This document shows, piece after piece, positions 63,611 to 64,000 of a DNA stretch of 64,000 nucleotides. The notes under the pieces are model-generated. The model had not been told where the DNA came from, ran no database searches, and worked only from the letters and a program-made list of their open reading frames with translations. This DNA comes from Flavobacterium quisquiliarum (GTDB lineage: Bacteria > Bacteroidota > Bacteroidia > Flavobacteriales > Flavobacteriaceae), in contig NZ_WWEM01000031.1 of the NCBI RefSeq assembly GCF_019308285.1, positions 434,001 through 498,000 on the forward strand, given 5' to 3'. Numbering within the stretch: position 1 is the first letter of the stretch; each line of letters begins with the position of its first letter. A program made the translations under genes and the position numbers.

Positions 63611-63640
63611 AAAAATCCATTCCTCTCGGAATGGATTTTC
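63611..63640. terminator. Terminator between the DUF5694 gene and sucC
   Basis: AAAATCCATTCC pairs with GGAATGGATTTT around TCTC, with an A tract before it; it serves sucC on the minus strand. Confidence 0.85.
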
Positions 63641-63667
63641 TAATATAAATTGATTTCTTATTTCTAA

Positions 63668-64000
63668 TTAAGAAAGAGCAGCTTTAACTTGGTCAGCAGC
63701 TTCTTGAAATTGAACTGCAGATAAGATTGGCATACCAGAATTGTCAATTAATTCTTTTGCAATTTCAGCATTTGTTCCTTGCAAACGAACAATAATTGGC
63801 ACTTTAATAGCGTCACCCATGTTTTTGTAAGCGTCAACAACACCTTGAGCAACACGGTCACAACGAACGATACCTCCGAAGATGTTAATCAAAATAGCTT
63901 TTACGTTTGGATCTTTCAAGATAATTCTGAAAGCTGTTTCAACACGTTTTGCGTCAGCAGTTCCTCCTACGTCAAGGAAGTTAGCAGGCTCAAAACCAGC
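63668..64000 (-). CDS. sucC: Succinyl-CoA ligase beta subunit (C-terminal part, cut by window end)
   Basis: Only the last ~111 residues are present; the reading frame runs through the window end, and an internal Met at 63919 is not the start. The visible part is the C-terminal ligase domain: [59 protein letters not shown] and [19 protein letters not shown]. It forms succinyl-CoA or succinate with ADP/GTP in the TCA cycle. Confidence 0.93.
   Translation of the reverse strand, partial: AGFEPANFLDVGGTADAKRVETAFRIILKDPNVKAILINIFGGIVRCDRVAQGVVDAYKNMGDAIKVPIIVRLQGTNAEIAKELIDNSGMPILSAVQFQEAADQVKAALS

Overview
This is a 64 kb stretch of an AT-rich chromosome from a member of the Bacteroidota, almost certainly Flavobacterium or a close relative. 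Three things point there. Promoter boxes match the flavobacterial TAnnTTTG consensus, some with an upstream TTG. The families are typical of the phylum: TonB-dependent receptor plus DUF4249 lipoprotein, DUF5723, DUF3276, DUF6515, leucine dehydrogenase, LytS/LytTR pair. Translation starts lack Shine-Dalgarno sequences. I see no phage, insertion sequence, CRISPR array, rRNA or tRNA gene, so this is mainly core chromosome with small accessory pieces.

Layout. 1-6.9 kb: truncated DUF2167 membrane protein, SpoU-type rRNA methylase, bifunctional (p)ppGpp synthetase/hydrolase, Fur-family regulator, purA, NudK-like NUDIX hydrolase. 7-11.7 kb: DUF4261 protein, alpha/beta hydrolase, L,D-transpeptidase lipoprotein, then a TetR regulator with a palindromic operator and a Tet(X)-like flavin monooxygenase. 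11.7-19.3 kb (mostly minus strand): guaB, a probable structured RNA element, a DUF5723 protein with a lipoprotein, a small gene apparently inserted at the 3' end of the HMG-CoA lyase gene, a SatD-like/DUF3307 pair behind a 28-bp-period array of palindromes, and pyrD. 19.6-25.8 kb: outer-membrane protein, O/P-type porin, DUF6515 protein, formylglycine-generating enzyme, peptidase T, YdeI-like protein. 26-33 kb: yajC, nusB, leucine dehydrogenase, ABC exporter, DUF3276, two hydrolases, CsaA-like protein. 33-41.4 kb: hydrolase, thioredoxin-like protein, possible leader ORF with hairpins, Rnk/GreA-like protein, cytochrome c lipoprotein, cyclophilin-FKBP fusion, MFS exporter, cupin, archaemetzincin, Tat-exported TIM-barrel protein, FMN reductase. 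41.6-45.5 kb: trmD, rplS with a probable L19 leader, monomeric isocitrate dehydrogenase. 45.6-56.8 kb: TonB receptor/DUF4249 pair, small enzymes, thiamine pyrophosphokinase-like protein, rlmF, a toxin-antitoxin pair, uvrB and a TerB-like protein. 56.8-64 kb: esterase, dipeptide epimerase and PLP enzyme operon, DUF1456 protein, LytTR two-component system, DUF5694 protein and the 3' end of sucC.

The most notable items are these. The SatD-like protein keeps a motif order resembling class III nucleotide cyclases, ends in a helix-turn-helix, sits next to a membrane protein with paired His/Asp residues, and lies behind an array of GTAATA-N8-TATTAC palindromes spaced exactly 28 bp apart. The Tet(X)-like oxygenase has its own TetR operator. 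A small gene is flanked by a 24-bp duplication of the HMG-CoA lyase 3' end. Several intergenic regions are large nested inverted repeats. Functions are assigned from motifs and remembered family features only; no database search was run.
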